64,000 nucleotides of DNA. Source: Microbacterium sp. JZ31. Lineage in GTDB: Bacteria > Actinomycetota > Actinomycetes > Actinomycetales > Microbacteriaceae. The notes under the pieces were generated by a model. It was not told the origin of the DNA, made no database searches, and saw only the letters and a list, made by a program, of their open reading frames with translations. Numbering within the stretch: position 1 is the first letter of the stretch; each line of letters opens with the position of its first letter. Made by a program: the position numbers and the translations under genes. Shown one piece after another: positions 47,311-56,547 of the stretch. The stretch spans positions 1,426,001 to 1,490,000 of the forward strand of contig NZ_CP017661.1 in the NCBI RefSeq assembly GCF_016805985.1, written 5' to 3'.

Positions 47311-49317
47311 GTGTCGCGCCGGATCGCGCGCGTCCTGATCGACTCGCCGCTGCCGCAGCTCGACCGGCTGTTCGACTACGCGATCCCGGCGGAGCTCGAG
47401 CAGGAGGCGGTGCCGGGCGTCCGGATCAAGGCGCCGCTGCGCACCGCGGGACGCGTGGTGGAGGGCTACGTCGTCGAGGTGGCCGACGAGGCGGACGGCG
47501 ATCGGCCGCTGTCCGAGCTGGACGCCGTCGTCTCGGCCGCGCAGGTGCTGCCGCCGCACCTGTACACGCTCGCGCGGCGTGTGGCGGACAGGGCCGCCGG
47601 ATCGGCGATCGACATCCTCCGCCTGGCGATCCCGAAGCGCCAGGTGCGGGTCGAGAAGCAATGGCTCGCGGGGGAGAGGCACGCCGCCCCGGTCGTCGCG
47701 GACGAGACCGTCGCGGCGGCGCGCGCCGTGCTGGACGCGTTCCCGGGGCTCGGCGACCGGATCGCGGATGCCGGACGCATCGCGGTCGACGCCCCCGCCC
47801 GTCTCGAGGGCCCGCGTCCGGCATGGACCGCGCTGCTGGCGGCGGCGGCCACGGTCGTCCTGGCCGGGGGGCGCTCCGCGGTGCTCGCCGTGCCGGATCA
47901 CCGCGACCTCGATCTTCTGCACGCCGCACTGCTCGAGGTGCTCCCGTCCGCCGCCGTCGTGCGGCACGATGCCCAGCAGACCGGACCCGAGCGCTACCGC
48001 GGGTTCCTCCGCACGCTCGAGGACGCCCCCTGCGTCGTGATCGGCAACCGCTCCGCCGTGTACTCGCCCGTGCGGCGGCCCGGGCTCATCGCGCTGTGGG
48101 ATGACGGCGATCCGCTGTTCGAGGAGCAGCTCGCACCCTACGTGCACGCGCGCGACGCCGCCCTTGTGCGGCAGGAGCTCGCCGATCCCGAGTCGGGCGA
48201 GAAGCCCGCGCTGCTGCTCGCGGGGCACACCCGCACGGCCGATGTCGAGCGCCTCGTCGCGCTCGGGTGGGTGCACGACGTGCCGCCGTCCCGGCGCTAC
48301 GCGCCGAACGTCATCCTGAGCGCCGTGACCGAGAGCGAACGACCCGGCGCCCGCATCCCGTCCGCGGCGTTCCGCGCGGCGCGCGAGGGACTCGAGCAGG
48401 GCCCGGTGCTCGTGCAGGTGGCGCGCCCCGGCTACGCGCCGACCCTCGTGTGCGCCGACTGCCGCACGCCCGCGCGCTGCCGCCACTGCGGCGGGCCGCT
48501 GCATGCGCCGGGACGCGGGGCGGTGCCGGTCTGCGGCTGGTGCGGCCGCTCGGCGAACGCGTGGACCTGCGCCAACTGCTCCTCGCCGCGCGTGCGGCTG
48601 GCGTCGTCGGGAAGCGAGCGCACGGCCGACGAGCTCGGGCGTGCGTTCCCCGGTGCCCGGGTCATCGTCGCCGACGGCGCTCATCCGGTGCGCGAGGTGG
48701 ATGGGCGACCCGCGCTCGTGGTCGCCACGCGCGGCGCAGAGCCGATCGCGGAGGGCGGCTACCGCGCGGTGCTGCTGCTCGACGGCGACCGCATGCTGCA
48801 GGCGCCCGAGCTGCGGATCGGCGAGTCGTGCCTGCGCTGGTGGTCGAACGCCGCGGCACTCGCGGCACCGGGCGCGCCCGTGCACCTGGTGGGCGTGACG
48901 GGCGGTGTCGCGCGGGCCCTGGCGACCTGGACGCAGGCTGCCTATGCGCGCGCCGAGCTGAGCGACCGCGCGCCGCTGCGGATGCCGCCCACGTCGCGCG
49001 TCGCGCGCCTGGAGGGTGACGTGGCGGCGGTCGATCGCGCCCTCGCCGTCCTGCGCACCGACGTGCCCGATCTCGCCGCCGACGCCGTGCTCGGGCCCGT
49101 GCCCGTGGATCGCCAGGGCTGGCCGGGCGCCCGCGCGCTCGTGCGGTTCGACTACGCACGCGGCGCCGCGGTGGCCGCGAGCCTGCGCGCATCCGTCGTC
49201 GCGGAGGCGGTGAATGCCCGCTCCGCCCGGCGCGGCGCAAAGGGGCCCGGATCGAGACAGGCGGCGCCGCGGAATATACTCGCGACCAGGCTCGACATCG
49301 TCGAGCCGGAGTTGTGA
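47311..49317 (+). CDS. priA: Primosomal protein PriA, actinobacterial form lacking helicase motifs
   Basis: 668 residues. The N-terminal 3'-DNA-binding domain (RVLIDSPLPQLDRLFDYAIP) and the zinc-binding core, eight cysteines starting CADCRTPARCRHC (Cys381 to Cys393) and then CGWC and CANC, identify PriA. Where a helicase has GxGKT, this protein reads AGGRSAVLAVPD, and no DEAH box is found; loss of helicase motifs is known for mycobacterial PriA. It may therefore act as a structural loader at restarting forks. GTG 47311 follows GGGGGAAG; the first Met-like codon before the family start. Confidence 0.9.
   Translation: MSRRIARVLIDSPLPQLDRLFDYAIPAELEQEAVPGVRIKAPLRTAGRVVEGYVVEVADEADGDRPLSELDAVVSAAQVLPPHLYTLARRVADRAAGSAIDILRLAIPKRQVRVEKQWLAGERHAAPVVADETVAAARAVLDAFPGLGDRIADAGRIAVDAPARLEGPRPAWTALLAAAATVVLAGGRSAVLAVPDHRDLDLLHAALLEVLPSAAVVRHDAQQTGPERYRGFLRTLEDAPCVVIGNRSAVYSPVRRPGLIALWDDGDPLFEEQLAPYVHARDAALVRQELADPESGEKPALLLAGHTRTADVERLVALGWVHDVPPSRRYAPNVILSAVTESERPGARIPSAAFRAAREGLEQGPVLVQVARPGYAPTLVCADCRTPARCRHCGGPLHAPGRGAVPVCGWCGRSANAWTCANCSSPRVRLASSGSERTADELGRAFPGARVIVADGAHPVREVDGRPALVVATRGAEPIAEGGYRAVLLLDGDRMLQAPELRIGESCLRWWSNAAALAAPGAPVHLVGVTGGVARALATWTQAAYARAELSDRAPLRMPPTSRVARLEGDVAAVDRALAVLRTDVPDLAADAVLGPVPVDRQGWPGARALVRFDYARGAAVAASLRASVVAEAVNARSARRGAKGPGSRQAAPRNILATRLDIVEPEL
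49252..49280 (+). promoter_or_regulatory. Promoter for fmt-rsmB in the end of priA
   Basis: TATACT (49275-49280) is preceded at 17 bp by TCGAGA (49252-49257), 4 of 6 to TTGACA. It lies inside the last codons of priA and about 105 nt before fmt. Confidence 0.55.
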
Positions 49318-49386
49318 AAGGCGCCGGATCGGCCCGCGGGGCGGGCTGGAGGACGGCGAGACGGGGGAGCAGTGGCCGCTGACCGG

Positions 49387-50322
49387 ATGAGGATCGTGTT
49401 CGCGGGGACACCGTCCGTCGCCGTCCCTTCGCTGCGGGCGCTGCACGCCGCGGGGCACGAGATCGCCGCCGTCGTGACGCGGCCGGATGCGCCCCTGGGA
49501 CGCAAGCGCGTCCTCACGCCGTCGCCCGTCGCGGCCGCGGCCGCCGAGCTGGATCTTCCGGTGATCAGGGCCGCGCGCCTCGACGCCGGGGCGACCGAGC
49601 GGATCGCCTCGCTCGAACCCGACCTGGCGGTCGTCGTCGCGTACGGCGGACTCGTGCGCGAGCCGCTGCTGTCGCTGCCGCCGCACGGCTGGATCAACCT
49701 GCACTTCTCGCTGCTGCCGCGCTGGCGCGGTGCCGCTCCGGTGCAGCGCGCCCTGATGGCGGGCGATCGTGTCACGGGCGCCGCCGTGTTCCGCCTCGTG
49801 CCCGAGCTGGATGCGGGCGACGTGTTCGGCGAGCTGCGCTACGACGTGCCGGAGGACGCCACGGCGGGCGACGTACTGGACACGCTCGCGGAGAGCGGCG
49901 CGTCCCTGCTGGCCGACGTGGTCGCCGGCATCGCGGCCGGCACGGCGGTCGCCGTCGCCCAGGAGGGCGAGGCGACGCACGCGGCGAAGCTCACGATCGA
50001 CGACGGCCTGCTCGACTGGACCGCTCCGGCGGAGCGCGTGCTCGACCGCTTCCGGGGCGTGACGCCCGAGCCCGGCGCGCACACGACGCTCGACGGTGCG
50101 CGCTTCAAGATCCTCGCCGCGCGCCGAGCGGAGTCCGCCGACGTGCTCGCGCCCGGTCACGTCGTGCCGGTGACCGACGGCGTCCTCGTCGGCACCGGCA
50201 CGCAGCCGATCCTCGTCGAGCGCGTGCAGCCCGCCGGCAAGGCGGCCATGGCCGCGGCCGACTGGGCGCGGGGCACGCGGGGCGCGCCCGTCTTCGACGT
50301 CGCGCCCGGGGGTGAGCACTGA
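49387..50322 (+). CDS. fmt: Methionyl-tRNA formyltransferase
   Basis: 311 residues. It formylates initiator Met-tRNA using 10-formyltetrahydrofolate. The catalytic set appears in INLHFSLLPRWRGAAPVQRAL (Asn, His and the SLLP motif) with Asp in TGAAVFRLVPELDAGD. The C-terminal OB-like domain binds tRNA. ATG 49387 gives the family start MRIVFAGTP; GTG 49372 is an in-frame alternative five codons upstream, closer to GGGGAG. The stop overlaps rsmB by 1 nt. Confidence 0.95.
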   Translation: MRIVFAGTPSVAVPSLRALHAAGHEIAAVVTRPDAPLGRKRVLTPSPVAAAAAELDLPVIRAARLDAGATERIASLEPDLAVVVAYGGLVREPLLSLPPHGWINLHFSLLPRWRGAAPVQRALMAGDRVTGAAVFRLVPELDAGDVFGELRYDVPEDATAGDVLDTLAESGASLLADVVAGIAAGTAVAVAQEGEATHAAKLTIDDGLLDWTAPAERVLDRFRGVTPEPGAHTTLDGARFKILAARRAESADVLAPGHVVPVTDGVLVGTGTQPILVERVQPAGKAAMAAADWARGTRGAPVFDVAPGGEH

Positions 50323-51788
50323 TGGTGGAGCGTCGCGAGGGCGGCGGCCGCCGCTCGGACAACCGCGCGTCGGCGCCCGCCTCCCGGCACCGCACGCCGC
50401 AGCGCATGAGCGACAGGTCCTGGCGGCAGGTCCAGCCCGCGCGGCGGGTCGCCTACGGCGTGCTGCGCGCCGTGCAGGACTCCGATGCGTACGCGAACCT
50501 GCTGCTGCCGCGGGAGCTCGAGCGCGCGGGCCTGTCGGGCGGCGATGCGGCGCTCGCGACCGAGCTCACGTACGGGACGCTGCGCCGCCTCGGCACCTAT
50601 GACGCGGTCATCCGCCTCGCCGCCGACCGGGATCCCGCGACGATCGACCCGCCCGTCCTCGACGCCCTGCGTCTCGGCGTGCACCAGCTGATGTCCACGC
50701 GCGTCGCATCGCACGCCGCCGTGAACGAGTCGGTCGAACTCGCGCGGGAGGCGTCAGGATCGGGGGCCGCGGGCTTCGCGAACGCCGTGCTGCGCCGCGT
50801 CTCGAGCGACAATCCCGGCGACTGGCTCACGCGCGTGGCCGACACCGCCCGCTCCGACGACGAGCGCATCGGGCTCGAGTCGTCGCATCCCGTGTGGATC
50901 GTGCGCGCGTTCCGGCGGGCCCTCGCCGCCGAGGGGCGCGTCGACGAGCTCGACGACCTGCTGGACGCCGACAACGTCTCGCCGCGCGTCACGATGGCCG
51001 CCCTGCCCGGTCTGGGGGAGACCGACGGCACCCGGACGCCGTACTCGCCGGTCGGCTTCCGCCTGCGCGCGGGCGACCCCGAGCCGCTCGTGCGCGCGTC
51101 GGGAGGGACGGTGCGCGTGCAGGACGAGGGATCCCAACTCGTCGCGCTCGCGCTGAGCCGGCTCACGACGGTGGGGGAGGGCGAGCGCTGGCTCGACCTG
51201 TGCGCGGGCCCCGGCGGCAAGACCGCACTGCTGGCGGCGGAGGCGCTCGCACACGGCGCCACGCTCGACGCCAACGAGCTCGTGCCGGCGCGCGCCGGAC
51301 TCGTGCGCAAGGCCCTGGCCGCCGTGCCGCTCGAGGTGACCGTGTTCGAGCAGGATGGCCGCGAGCTCGCGTCCGAGCACCCCGGAACCTACGACCGCAT
51401 CCTCGTCGACGCGCCCTGCACGGGTCTCGGCGCGCTGCGTCGTCGTCCCGAGGCCCGCTGGCGCAAGCAGCCGTCGGATGTCGCCGAGCTCGCGCAGGTG
51501 CAGGCGGGACTGCTGCGTGCGGCGGTCACGGCGCTGAAGCCGGGCGGCACGGTCGCGTACGTCACGTGCTCGCCGCACCTCGCCGAGACCGCCGGGATCG
51601 TCGCGCAGGTGCGCGAGGAGCTCGGCGACGAGGTCGAGGAGCTCGACGCGCGCGCCGTGCTGCGCCGTGTCTCGCGCGGCGCGATCGACCTGCCCGCGCC
51701 GCTGTCGGGGGCGGGTCACGCCCAGCTCTGGCCACACCGGCACGGCACCGACGCGATGTTCCTCGCCCTGCTGCGCAAGACGCGCTGA
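50322..51788 (+). CDS. rsmB: 16S rRNA m5C967 methyltransferase RsmB family
   Basis: 488 residues. An N-terminal NusB-like RNA-binding domain (about 40-170) follows a basic disordered stretch, then the SAM-binding RsmB/Sun domain with WLDLCAGPGGKTALLA. The catalytic cysteine lies in YVTCSPH (Cys416) and the release cysteine in DAPCTGLGALRRRP (Cys366). TGATG coupling to fmt is conserved in many bacteria. Confidence 0.95.
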   Translation: MVERREGGGRRSDNRASAPASRHRTPQRMSDRSWRQVQPARRVAYGVLRAVQDSDAYANLLLPRELERAGLSGGDAALATELTYGTLRRLGTYDAVIRLAADRDPATIDPPVLDALRLGVHQLMSTRVASHAAVNESVELAREASGSGAAGFANAVLRRVSSDNPGDWLTRVADTARSDDERIGLESSHPVWIVRAFRRALAAEGRVDELDDLLDADNVSPRVTMAALPGLGETDGTRTPYSPVGFRLRAGDPEPLVRASGGTVRVQDEGSQLVALALSRLTTVGEGERWLDLCAGPGGKTALLAAEALAHGATLDANELVPARAGLVRKALAAVPLEVTVFEQDGRELASEHPGTYDRILVDAPCTGLGALRRRPEARWRKQPSDVAELAQVQAGLLRAAVTALKPGGTVAYVTCSPHLAETAGIVAQVREELGDEVEELDARAVLRRVSRGAIDLPAPLSGAGHAQLWPHRHGTDAMFLALLRKTR

Positions 51789-51810
51789 CCGACCCCGGAA
51801 GGATCGATCC

Positions 51811-52497
51811 ATGCCCTCGCACCCGTCCGGTTCGCCCGCGCCGCGCATCAACCCGAGCATCCTGGCGGCCGACTTCGTCAACATGCAGTCCGAGCTCGCG
51901 CGCATCGCCTCGGCCGACTTCGTGCACGTCGACGTCATGGACAACCACTTCGTGCCGAACCTCACGTTCGGTCCGCAGATGGTGGAGCGCATCCAGGCGA
52001 CCAGCCCGGTGCCCCTGGACGTGCACCTCATGATCGACGACCCGGATCGCTGGGCTCCCGGTTATGCGGAGCTCGGCGCCGCCTCGGTCACGTTCCACCT
52101 CGAGGCCGCCGCCGATCCGGTCGCGCTGGCCCGGCGGCTGCGCGAGATCGGGGCCCGCGCGGGCGTCGCGATCAAGCCCGCCACCGACGTCGACGGACTG
52201 CTCGAGCACCTGCACGAGTTCGACCAAATCCTCGTCATGACGGTCGAGCCGGGGTTCGGGGGCCAGGGCTTCATACCCGAGACCATGCCCAAGCTGCGGC
52301 GCCTGGCGGACGAGACCCGGCGCCGCGGCGCCGACGTCTGGCTCCAGGTCGACGGCGGCATCGCGGCGGGGACGATCGCGCAGGCGGCCGAGGCGGGCGC
52401 CGACACGTTCGTCGCGGGATCAGCCGTCTTCGGCGCGGACGACATCGACGCCGCGATCGCGGGCCTGCGCGCGACGGCCGCCGAGCACCGGCACTGA
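51811..52497 (+). CDS. rpe: Ribulose-phosphate 3-epimerase
   Basis: 228 residues, TIM barrel. It interconverts ribulose 5-phosphate and xylulose 5-phosphate. INPSILAADFVNM, FVHVDVMDNHFVPNLTFG (metal His/Asp), HLMIDDP, MTVEPGFGGQGFI and VDGGI motifs are complete. The second metal-site segment normally reads MDGHFVPN; here Asn replaces Gly, a mild change. AAGGA lies upstream of the ATG. It supplies pentose for histidine and nucleotide synthesis and is next to the his genes. Confidence 0.96.
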   Translation: MPSHPSGSPAPRINPSILAADFVNMQSELARIASADFVHVDVMDNHFVPNLTFGPQMVERIQATSPVPLDVHLMIDDPDRWAPGYAELGAASVTFHLEAAADPVALARRLREIGARAGVAIKPATDVDGLLEHLHEFDQILVMTVEPGFGGQGFIPETMPKLRRLADETRRRGADVWLQVDGGIAAGTIAQAAEAGADTFVAGSAVFGADDIDAAIAGLRATAAEHRH

Positions 52498-52537
52498 GGC
52501 GCCCCTCCGCTCGGAGAATCGGTTCCGGAATCCCCGG

Positions 52538-52543
52538 TAGCCT
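52538..52543 (+). promoter_or_regulatory. -10 of leaderless hisE
   Basis: TAGCCT ends 6 nt before the hisE GTG, predicting a leaderless his operon transcript and hence no room for a his attenuator. Confidence 0.6.
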
Positions 52544-52549
52544 TGACGG

Positions 52550-52813
52550 GTGAAGACTTTCGACGACTTGTTCGCCGAGCTGAGCGAGAAGGCTCAGACG
52601 CGCCCGGAGGGATCCGGCACCGTCGCGCAGCTGGACGCGGGCGTGCATGCGATCGGCAAGAAGATCGTCGAGGAGGCGGCCGAGGTCTGGATGGCCGCCG
52701 AGTACCAGTCGGACGACGAGGCGGCCGAGGAGATCTCGCAGCTGCTCTACCACCTGCAGGTGATGATGATCGCGAAGGGCCTGACGCCGGCGGACGTCTA
52801 CCGACATCTCTGA
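52550..52813 (+). CDS. hisE: Phosphoribosyl-ATP pyrophosphatase
   Basis: 87 residues, MazG-like helical fold; second step of histidine synthesis. The acidic metal motif [18 protein letters not shown] is clear, and the start [11 protein letters not shown] is standard. GTG start placed by the leaderless -10. hisG follows after 42 nt, hisF and hisI come next, so steps 1, 2, 3 and the HisF half of step 5 are together; hisA, hisB, hisC, hisD and hisH lie elsewhere. Confidence 0.95.
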   Translation: MKTFDDLFAELSEKAQTRPEGSGTVAQLDAGVHAIGKKIVEEAAEVWMAAEYQSDDEAAEEISQLLYHLQVMMIAKGLTPADVYRHL

Positions 52814-52855
52814 GGCGCGCCTCCGGACCTCGTCGACCTCTCCCCGAAAGCCACC

Positions 52856-53695
52856 ATGCTCCGCATCGCCGTCCCGAATAAGGGATCCCTGTCCGAGACC
52901 GCCGCCGACATGCTCGCGGAGGCCGGCTACGCCGGTCGTCGCGACAGCAAGCAGCTGCACCTCATCGACTCCGCCAACGACGTCGAGTTCTTCTTCCTGC
53001 GCCCGCGCGACATCGCGACCTACGTCGCCCTCGGCGCGCTGGATGTCGGCATCACCGGCCGCGACCTGCTCCTCGACGTGCGGATGCCCGCGCGCGAGAT
53101 CGAGACGCTCGGCTTCGCCGACTCGACGTTCCGCTTCGCGGGCCCTCCCGGACGGTTCAGCGGACTGGAGGACCTCGAGGGGCTCCGGGTCGCGACCGCC
53201 TACCCGGGCCTGGTCGACGCGTTCCTCGACGAGCGTGGCATCGCGGTGGACATCGTCCCCCTCGACGGCGCCGTGGAGTCCGCCGTGCAGCTGGGGGTCG
53301 CGGACGCCGTCGCGGACGTCGTCTCGACCGGCACGACGCTGCGTCAGGCGGGCCTGGAGATCTTCGGCCCCGTGCTGCTGGAGTCGGAGGCCGTGCTGAT
53401 CGCCGGCCCCAAGGACGCCGAGGGCACGGAGACGCTGCTGCGCCGCCTGCGGGGCGTGATGGTCGCGCGCCAGTACGTGATGGTCGACTACGACCTGCCG
53501 GCGCACCTCGTCGACCGTGCGGTGGAGATCGCGTCGGGCATCGAGTCGCCCACCGTCTCGCCGCTGCGCGACCCCGAGTGGGTGGCGGTTCGCGTGATGG
53601 TGCCCCGCAAGGGCGTCAACCGCGTGATGGATGATCTCTACGAGCTCGGCGCGCGCGCCATCCTGGTCACCGCGATCGACAACGCGAGGCTCTGA
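52856..53695 (+). CDS. hisG: ATP phosphoribosyltransferase, long form
   Basis: 279 residues with a C-terminal ACT-like regulatory domain (about 210-279, [25 protein letters not shown]), so it is the self-sufficient HisG-L type and needs no HisZ. It starts the pathway from ATP and PRPP and is usually inhibited by histidine. [13 protein letters not shown] opens the catalytic domain; the PRPP loop is [17 protein letters not shown] 52856 with GAAAG upstream. Confidence 0.96.
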   Translation: MLRIAVPNKGSLSETAADMLAEAGYAGRRDSKQLHLIDSANDVEFFFLRPRDIATYVALGALDVGITGRDLLLDVRMPAREIETLGFADSTFRFAGPPGRFSGLEDLEGLRVATAYPGLVDAFLDERGIAVDIVPLDGAVESAVQLGVADAVADVVSTGTTLRQAGLEIFGPVLLESEAVLIAGPKDAEGTETLLRRLRGVMVARQYVMVDYDLPAHLVDRAVEIASGIESPTVSPLRDPEWVAVRVMVPRKGVNRVMDDLYELGARAILVTAIDNARL

Positions 53696-53698
53696 GCC

Positions 53699-54460
53699 GT
53701 GGGCGTCGCCACACGCGTCATCCCCTGCCTCGACGTGGCCGCCGGTCGCGTCGTGAAGGGCGTGAACTTCGAGAACCTCCGCGAGATGGGCGATCCCGTC
53801 GAGCTCGCGCGCACGTACTTCGACCAGGGCGCCGACGAGCTGACCTTCCTGGACGTCACCGCCACGGTCGACGAGCGCGCGACCATGTACGACGTGGTGC
53901 GCCGCACAGCCGAGGAGGTCTTCATCCCGCTCACGGTGGGCGGCGGCGTGCGAACGGTCGACGACGTCGCGCGCCTGCAGGAAGTCGGCGCCGACAAGGT
54001 GGGCGTGAACTCGGCCGCGATCGCGCGGCCCGTGCTGCTGGACGAGATCGCCGACCGCTTCGGCGCGCAGGCGCTCGTGCTGTCGCTCGACGTCAAGCGC
54101 TCGCCCCGCACCCCGTCCGGCTTCGTCGTGACGACGCACGGAGGCCGCACCGAGACCGACCTGGACGCGCTCGCGTGGGCGCGAGAGGCGATCGAGCGCG
54201 GCGCGGGCGAGCTGCTCGTCAACTCGATCGACGCCGACGGCACCAAGCAGGGCTTCGACCTCGAGCTCATCCGCCTGATGCGCGACGCGTCGCCCGTGCC
54301 CGTGATCGCCTCCGGCGGTGCCGGGGCGCCCGAGCACTTCCCGCCGGCCGTCGCGGCCGGCGCCGACGCCGTGCTCGCGGCGAGCGTCTTCCACTCGGGT
54401 CAGCTGACGATCGAGGACGTCAAGAGCGCCCTGCGCGCGGAGGGGATCGAGACGCGATGA
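53699..54460 (+). CDS. hisF: Imidazole glycerol phosphate synthase cyclase subunit
   Basis: 253 residues, TIM barrel. It closes the imidazole ring using ammonia from HisH. The two catalytic aspartates lie in [17 protein letters not shown] and [24 protein letters not shown] and GGAGAPEHF bind the phosphates. GTG start 3 nt after hisG, stop overlapping hisI by 4 nt. hisH is not adjacent. Confidence 0.96.
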   Translation: MGVATRVIPCLDVAAGRVVKGVNFENLREMGDPVELARTYFDQGADELTFLDVTATVDERATMYDVVRRTAEEVFIPLTVGGGVRTVDDVARLQEVGADKVGVNSAAIARPVLLDEIADRFGAQALVLSLDVKRSPRTPSGFVVTTHGGRTETDLDALAWAREAIERGAGELLVNSIDADGTKQGFDLELIRLMRDASPVPVIASGGAGAPEHFPPAVAAGADAVLAASVFHSGQLTIEDVKSALRAEGIETR

Positions 54461-54846
54461 GCGATCAGGACCTCGACCAGCGGATCGCCCGCGTCGCGTT
54501 CAACGCGGAGGGCCTCGCCCCGGCGATCGTGCAGCAGTGGGACAGCGGCGAGGTGCTCATGCTCGCCTGGCTCGACGCCGAGGCGCTGCGCCGCACCCTC
54601 ACGGCGGGTCGCGTGACGTACTGGTCGCGCTCGCGCGGGGAGTACTGGCGCAAGGGCGACACGTCCGGCCACATCCAGCGCGTGGTCGAGGCGCGCCTCG
54701 ACTGCGACGGCGACGCCGTGCTGCTCAAGGTCGATCAGATCGGCCCCGCGTGCCACACCGGCACGCGCACGTGCTTCGACGATGGTCCGGAAGGCTCGCG
54801 CGACCTGCGCGCCGTGCCCGCGGACCTGGACGACCGGCCGGCATGA
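54457..54846 (+). CDS. hisI: Phosphoribosyl-AMP cyclohydrolase
   Basis: 129 residues; third step of histidine synthesis. Metal-binding Asp and Cys residues appear in [15 protein letters not shown] and [27 protein letters not shown] is the family core. It lacks the fused HisE domain, which is a separate gene here. Its stop is overlapped directly by the tryptophan-associated membrane protein gene (ATGA). Confidence 0.96.
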   Translation: MSDQDLDQRIARVAFNAEGLAPAIVQQWDSGEVLMLAWLDAEALRRTLTAGRVTYWSRSRGEYWRKGDTSGHIQRVVEARLDCDGDAVLLKVDQIGPACHTGTRTCFDDGPEGSRDLRAVPADLDDRPA

Positions 54847-55430
54847 GCCTGCGCACGCGCGCGAAGTCGCTCACGGTCGTCACGATCCTCGCGGCGGGCG
54901 CGGTCGCTCTGATCGGCTCGACGCAGACGTGGGCCGTCGCACGGCTCGCGGATGCGGAGCTGGCGGTGTCCGGCGCGACGGCGGTGCCCGTGCTGCAGCC
55001 GCTCACGCTCACGGTGCTCGCGCTGGGGCTCGTGCTGACGCTGGTCGGACGTGCGCTGCGCTACGTGCTCGGCGCACTGGCCGTCGTGGTCGCGGCAGGC
55101 CTGGTCGTTCTGTCGGCCCCCATGCTGGGCGCACCGCCGCTGTCGGCGGTCGCCCCCGTCGTCACCGAGCACACGGGCCTCGCGGGAGCCGAGGCGATCG
55201 CGGGCGTGGTGCAGGACGTCACCGCCACCGCGTGGCCGCTCGTGACCCTCATCGCGGCGATCCTGATCGGCCTCGCGGGTCTCGCGGCTCTGACGACCGG
55301 GCATCTGTGGGTGCGGGGCGGGCGACGCTACGACGCCGCGGCCGACGGCACCGCGCGCGACGACGCCGCGCCCCTGGACGCGATCGATTCGTGGGACGAA
55401 CTGTCGCGCGGCGACGACCCGACCCGGTGA
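54843..55430 (+). CDS. Tryptophan biosynthesis-associated membrane protein
   Basis: 195 residues with four predicted membrane helices (about 9-28, 45-67, 72-92, 137-157), separated by a short extracytoplasmic loop, and an acidic cytoplasmic tail ending [12 protein letters not shown]. It matches the actinobacterial family that sits between trpE and trpC (Rv1610 position), of unknown biochemical role. Here it overlaps hisI, with no trpE in between. The tail motif WDxLSRGxDPT recurs in the family. Confidence 0.85.
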   Translation: MSLRTRAKSLTVVTILAAGAVALIGSTQTWAVARLADAELAVSGATAVPVLQPLTLTVLALGLVLTLVGRALRYVLGALAVVVAAGLVVLSAPMLGAPPLSAVAPVVTEHTGLAGAEAIAGVVQDVTATAWPLVTLIAAILIGLAGLAALTTGHLWVRGGRRYDAAADGTARDDAAPLDAIDSWDELSRGDDPTR

Positions 55431-55471
55431 TCCGGTATCGCGATCCGACGGTTCCGGCCGCGCGCTCCCGA

Positions 55472-55477
55472 TAGACT
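55472..55477 (+). promoter_or_regulatory. -10 ahead of the HGxxPAAW-trpCBA run
   Basis: TAGACT, 36 nt before the ATG at 55514, with GAAGGAG as the ribosome-binding site. It would let trpCBA be read independently of the his genes. Confidence 0.55.
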
Positions 55478-55513
55478 TGCGGAGGTCCCCCGCAACGAAG
55501 GAGAACACCCGAC

Positions 55514-55744
55514 ATGAGCCACTCGAACGGCGACCCCGGTCACGGACACTCGCCCGCCGCCTGGACGGCCGTGATCATCATGCTGATCGCGGTCGCGCTG
55601 GGCACGGTCGCACTGTTCATCGATCAGTGGGTGCTCTTCTGGGTGGCCGCAGGCCTGCTCGTCGTCGGCGCCCTCGTCGGCTGGATCATGGGCAAGGCCG
55701 GCTACGGCGCGAACGGACCGAAGTCCTCCTCGAAGGCGCACTGA
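55514..55744 (+). CDS. HGxxPAAW-motif small membrane protein
   Basis: 76 residues: the name-giving motif HGHSPAAW (10-17), two membrane helices (about 17-37 and 41-60) and a Lys-rich tail. The family is known in actinobacteria almost only from this position, before trpC, and has no assigned activity. TGATG overlap ties its translation to trpC. Confidence 0.88.
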   Translation: MSHSNGDPGHGHSPAAWTAVIIMLIAVALGTVALFIDQWVLFWVAAGLLVVGALVGWIMGKAGYGANGPKSSSKAH

Positions 55745-56547
55745 TGCTGCTCGCCGACCTCACGGCCGGCGCGGTGGAGGACGCGGAGATCCGCAGCCTC
55801 GCGCGCCCCCTGGCGGAGGTCGAGAAGGCGGCGCTCGCACAGCCGGCCGCGCGGGATGCCCTCGCGGCGCTCTCGCCGGCGGACGCGGTGCGCATCATCG
55901 CCGAGGTCAAGCGCGCGAGCCCGTCGCGCGGCGACCTCGCGGCCATCCCGGACCCCGCGCACCAGGCCGGGCTCTACGAGCAGGGCGGCGCGTCGGCGAT
56001 CAGCGTGCTCACGGAGCAGCGCAGGTTCAAGGGCAGCCTCGCCGACCTCACGGCGGTGCGCGCGTCGGTGTCGGTGCCCGTCCTGCGCAAGGACTTCATC
56101 GCCACGCCGTACCAGGTGCTCGAGGCGCGCGCGGCAGGCGCCGACCTCGTGCTGCTGATCGTCGCGGCGCTCGAGCAGCCCGTCCTCGCCGAGCTGTACG
56201 CGCTCATCCGCGAGCTCGGGATGACGCCGCTCGTCGAGGCCCACTCGGCCGACGAGGTGGCGCGCGCGGCCGATCTGGGCGCCGAGCTGATCGGCGTGAA
56301 CGCGCGTGACCTGTCGACCTTCGAACTGGATCGCGACCTGTTCGGACGGCTGGTCGAGCGCATCCCGGCGAACGCGATCAAGGTCGCCGAGTCGGCGGTG
56401 CTGCGGCCCGCCGACGTGGCGCACTACCGGTCGGCCGGCGCCGACGCGGTGCTGATCGGCGAGGCGCTCGTGACGGGCGACCCCGTCGCCACCCTGACCG
56501 CCTTCCTGGACGCGGGCCAGGGCCGACCTCTGCAGGAGGAACGATGA
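55744..56547 (+). CDS. trpC: Indole-3-glycerol phosphate synthase
   Basis: 267 residues, TIM barrel. It closes the pyrrole ring of indole. [15 protein letters not shown] holds the catalytic Lys, with [26 protein letters not shown] and [12 protein letters not shown] following. ATG coupled to the preceding gene; ATGA overlap with trpB. It is monofunctional (no TrpF domain). Confidence 0.97.
   Translation: MLLADLTAGAVEDAEIRSLARPLAEVEKAALAQPAARDALAALSPADAVRIIAEVKRASPSRGDLAAIPDPAHQAGLYEQGGASAISVLTEQRRFKGSLADLTAVRASVSVPVLRKDFIATPYQVLEARAAGADLVLLIVAALEQPVLAELYALIRELGMTPLVEAHSADEVARAADLGAELIGVNARDLSTFELDRDLFGRLVERIPANAIKVAESAVLRPADVAHYRSAGADAVLIGEALVTGDPVATLTAFLDAGQGRPLQEER

Noticed and set aside
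52498..52549. A histidine attenuator ahead of hisE.
   Set aside because: The -10 sits 6 nt from the start codon, so there is no leader and no His-codon peptide.
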